A program made the position numbers and the translations under genes. From Pleurodeles waltl (lineage: Eukaryota; Chordata; Amphibia; Caudata; Salamandridae), in assembly GCF_031143425.1 (NCBI RefSeq), contig NC_090447.1, positions 767,000,409 to 767,064,408 on the forward strand: a DNA stretch of 64,000 nt. The letters are read 5' to 3'. The notes below the pieces were generated by a model that ran no database searches, had not been told where the DNA came from, and saw only the letters and a list, made by a program, of their open reading frames with translations. Of the stretch, positions 61,893 through 64,000 are shown one piece after another; within the stretch, counting starts at the first letter, position 1, and each line of letters opens with the position of its first letter.

Positions 61893-63259
61893 TCAATCTC
61901 CCAAGACAGCCCCAAACAGGGTAGCTCTGGTGCCACAAACGTCGACAGACCTGCCATCGGGAATAATACCATTTTGTGCCGATTGATTCGGAGGCCCGAT
62001 ACCTGCCCAAAGATGTCCATCATACCCAACAAGAGGGGAACACGCACGCTCCGGGTCTGTGAAATAGACCAGGGCATCATCAGCATACAGTGATATTACA
62101 TGCCTTCTTGTCCCCACACGGATGCCCCATCTTTCCAGCCCAGACCTTAGTTGTATGACCAGAGGCTCCATAGCCAACGTGAACAGCAGTGACGACAAGG
62201 GACACCCCTGCTGTGTGCCTCGTTCGATAGTAAAGGACTCCAATACTATCGCCCCGTACGCACTCTCGCCCGAGGCACTGTATATAAAAGACGCACCCAG
62301 GATAGAAGGACAGGACCTATACCCACCCTACGTATCACCTCTCATAAGTATTCCCAGGATAAGGTGTCAAATGCTTTCTCCATATCCAGAGCCACCAGAG
62401 CTGCGGGAAACGTGGAATCACGGGTCTCGTGTAGTATATGTGTTAAGCGCTGTAGATTCATGTGAGTCCCCCTACCCGGTATAAATCCCCATTGATCACC
62501 CTGTACCAAATGTGTCACCACTCGACTCAAACGAGAGGCCAGAACCTTGGCCAACAATTTAACATCCACATTTAGCATGGATAATGGTCTATAGGAGCCC
62601 GGGTCGTCCGCTGCCTTCCCAGGTTTCGGTAGCATGACTATCAGTGCTTCCCGCATATTCTCCAGGAGAAGGCCCTCACCACGTGCCTCATGAAACATTT
62701 CCAACAGAAGCGGCAGAATCACAGCGAGATAAGTTCAGTAAAATTTGATTGGTAGCCCTTCAGGACCAGGCGCTTTCCCGGACGCCATTCCCCCCAACGC
62801 TTCCACCAGATCGCCCAAGGACACCTCCCCTTCCAACTCCTCCAACTGGGCCTCCGTAAGGCGAGGCAGCCTCAAACCACCCAAGTACTCCCATATCCGG
62901 GTCACACCTGCATCACATGGTGCAGCATAAATAGCCCGCAGATGCTCTTGCAGGTGTGAATTCACCCGCAGCTGTCCTAAAAAGATTTCTCCAGAAGGAC
63001 CACAGAGCATCTGAATGATAGGAACAAGACGCTCCCGCCAAGCCAACATACGCCCTGAGTGGTCCCCTTCCCGAAACAGCCACTGCCTATAATTCCGGCG
63101 GACATAATTATCCAGTCTATCCCAGAGGTCTACAATTCTGCCACGCACCTCAAGGCAATCCGACTCCGACGCATCGCCATTATCTATTTGGTGCTGTAAG
63201 GCTGCCAATACGTCTTCCTTGTTGCATGAGCTCCTGATCCAAGCGCTTCCTAGTACCAT
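61893..63259 (-). pseudogene. LINE reverse transcriptase
   Basis: Minus-strand blocks: GMASGKAPGPEGLPIKFY (about 62790), one stop at 62735-62737, then LIVMLPKPGKAADDPGSYRP, LSMLNVDVKLLAKVLASRLS, QGDQWGFIPGRGT, ALVALDMEKAFDTLSWEYL (motif A, about 62400-62345). After a frame change GTQQGCPLSSLLFTLAMEPL (motif B, about 62220) and ISLYADDALVYF (catalytic YADD, about 62090) follow. The residues fit the L1/Tx1 group. It is close to intact but for one stop and one frameshift. Confidence 0.82.
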
Positions 63260-63399
63260 ACGTTTTACTGAGGCTTTCCCCTCTGATAACTACTTTCAAT
63301 GCCTCCCATTCGATGCTTCGGGCCATAGCCGTACCCCAATTTGTACTAAAATAACCATTCAGCACACCTTGAAAGTCTTATTTATATTCGGATCACTCA

Positions 63400-64000
63400 G
63401 TGGGTCTGGCCAAGGATGCCACAGGGGGATCGCAGGCTTGGGTATGTGTGTTTCACATTCCAAAAGGAGGGGGGCATGGTCCGATAAGAACCGGACCTGA
63501 TAACACAGCGGACGTCAAGCGATCAGTCATTGGCAAGGAGAAATTGATCCAGGTGGCTGTAAGCCCCATGGGTGGGCGTGTAACACTAAAATATTCTAGA
63601 GGTGGGATACACCTCCCTCCACACATCCACAAAGTGTAAATTCCTCATAACCATCTGCAATTTGGCAGTCATGTACAACTTAGTGTTCATCTTTAGCGGG
63701 TCCCTATCTAGATTCCGTCTAGGACACAATTAAAATCACCAGCCCACAAAATGGGCATCCCAGTGTGAGCTATTAATTCCTGTTGGAGCTGATGATAGAA
63801 CCCCGCATCATCAGTGTTAGGGGCATAAACATTCAACAGACAGAGCTCCTAGCTATTTAATACCCCGTGTAAGAATATGTATCGGCCTGTACGTTCGCTT
63901 TTAGGCTTCTTAACGTAAAGGAAGTCCGGGGAGCAATCCAAACAGAGACCCCCCTAGCGTAGGAGGAATAGGTCGCCGAATAAAACAGACCCCTCAATTT
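63400..64000 (-). pseudogene. LINE endonuclease domain, partial
   Basis: The minus strand reads LCLLNVYAPNTDDAGFYHQL (about 63850-63790), then GMPILWAGDFNCVLDRNLDR (about 63757-63698, the GDFN catalytic block) and YTPTHGAYSHLDQFLLAND (about 63570-63520). These are blocks of the apurinic/apyrimidinic-type endonuclease of L1-like elements. A stop precedes LCLLNVYAPN. The N-terminus is beyond the window. Confidence 0.75.

Larger units (their letters stand above)
58927..64000 (-). mobile_element. L1/Tx1-like LINE, minus strand, cut by window end
   Basis: A 15-base T run at 58927-58941 is the poly(A) tail, inserted in the class III pol. Moving right come a 3' untranslated region, the C-terminal part of ORF2, RT and an apurinic-type endonuclease that runs off the window. 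A MITE is inserted at 61037-61892. The target duplication cannot be checked because the other end is outside. Confidence 0.85.

Noticed and set aside
1..64000. Host protein-coding genes or tRNA/rRNA genes
   Set aside because: No exon chain without transposon homology, and no cloverleaf or rRNA signal, was seen. Searching with dedicated models would be decisive.

Overview
This window has the character of a giant vertebrate genome, most likely a salamander (newt-like). That is an inference. It rests on the mix of DIRS-type tyrosine-recombinase retrotransposons, PIF/Harbinger DNA transposons, a gammaretrovirus-like ERV, a spuma/ERV-L-like ERV, a Ty3/gypsy element, L1/Tx1-like and L2-like LINEs and large LTRs packed inside one another. 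I found no host gene, tRNA or rRNA. Almost every recognisable coding segment belongs to a transposable element.

Layout. 1-2383 is the right part of a DIRS element (DIRS-A copy 1), followed by a TA/CA microsatellite. 2608-7660 is a decayed, different DIRS-like element on the minus strand (DIRS-B). 7661-12176 is mostly unassigned and includes a minus-strand retroposon with a long poly(T). From about 12177 a Ty3/gypsy element begins (candidate LTR, gag). An ERV (14256-39997, LTR ends TGTTAG...CTAACA, 4-bp target duplication CTGT) is inserted in its gag, which resumes at 40002. That ERV is itself broken by an LTR fragment (18766-20500) and by a Harbinger transposon (H1, 21064-36020, target duplication TAT), and H1 carries a DIRS element (DIRS-A copy 2, 29514-35393). 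After the ERV the gypsy gag/protease and integrase remnants flank an L2-like LINE fragment (41111-43110). At 43906 the LTR of a minus-strand class III ERV starts. It is split by a solo LTR (44274-55867, target duplication AGCAT), which in turn holds a second Harbinger (H2, 44597-54087, target duplication AAA). The class III pol runs to 58926 and is cut by an L1/Tx1-like LINE (58927 to window end, minus strand), which itself contains an 856-bp MITE (61037-61892, target duplication TCA).

The most informative part is the comparison of the two diverged Harbinger copies. Both encode three genes in the same arrangement: a DDE transposase, a Myb/SANT-like protein convergent with it, and a second, distinct SANT-like gene. 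The second SANT-like gene lies antisense inside the transposase's long first intron. The first transposase exon (83 nt) and SANT-2 exons 1 and 2 (114 and 271 nt) have identical lengths and splice phases in both copies, which supports them as real genes. The 3' part of the second SANT-like gene has spawned different tandem repeats in each copy. These include an 11-unit, 64-bp array that is open in all six reading frames.
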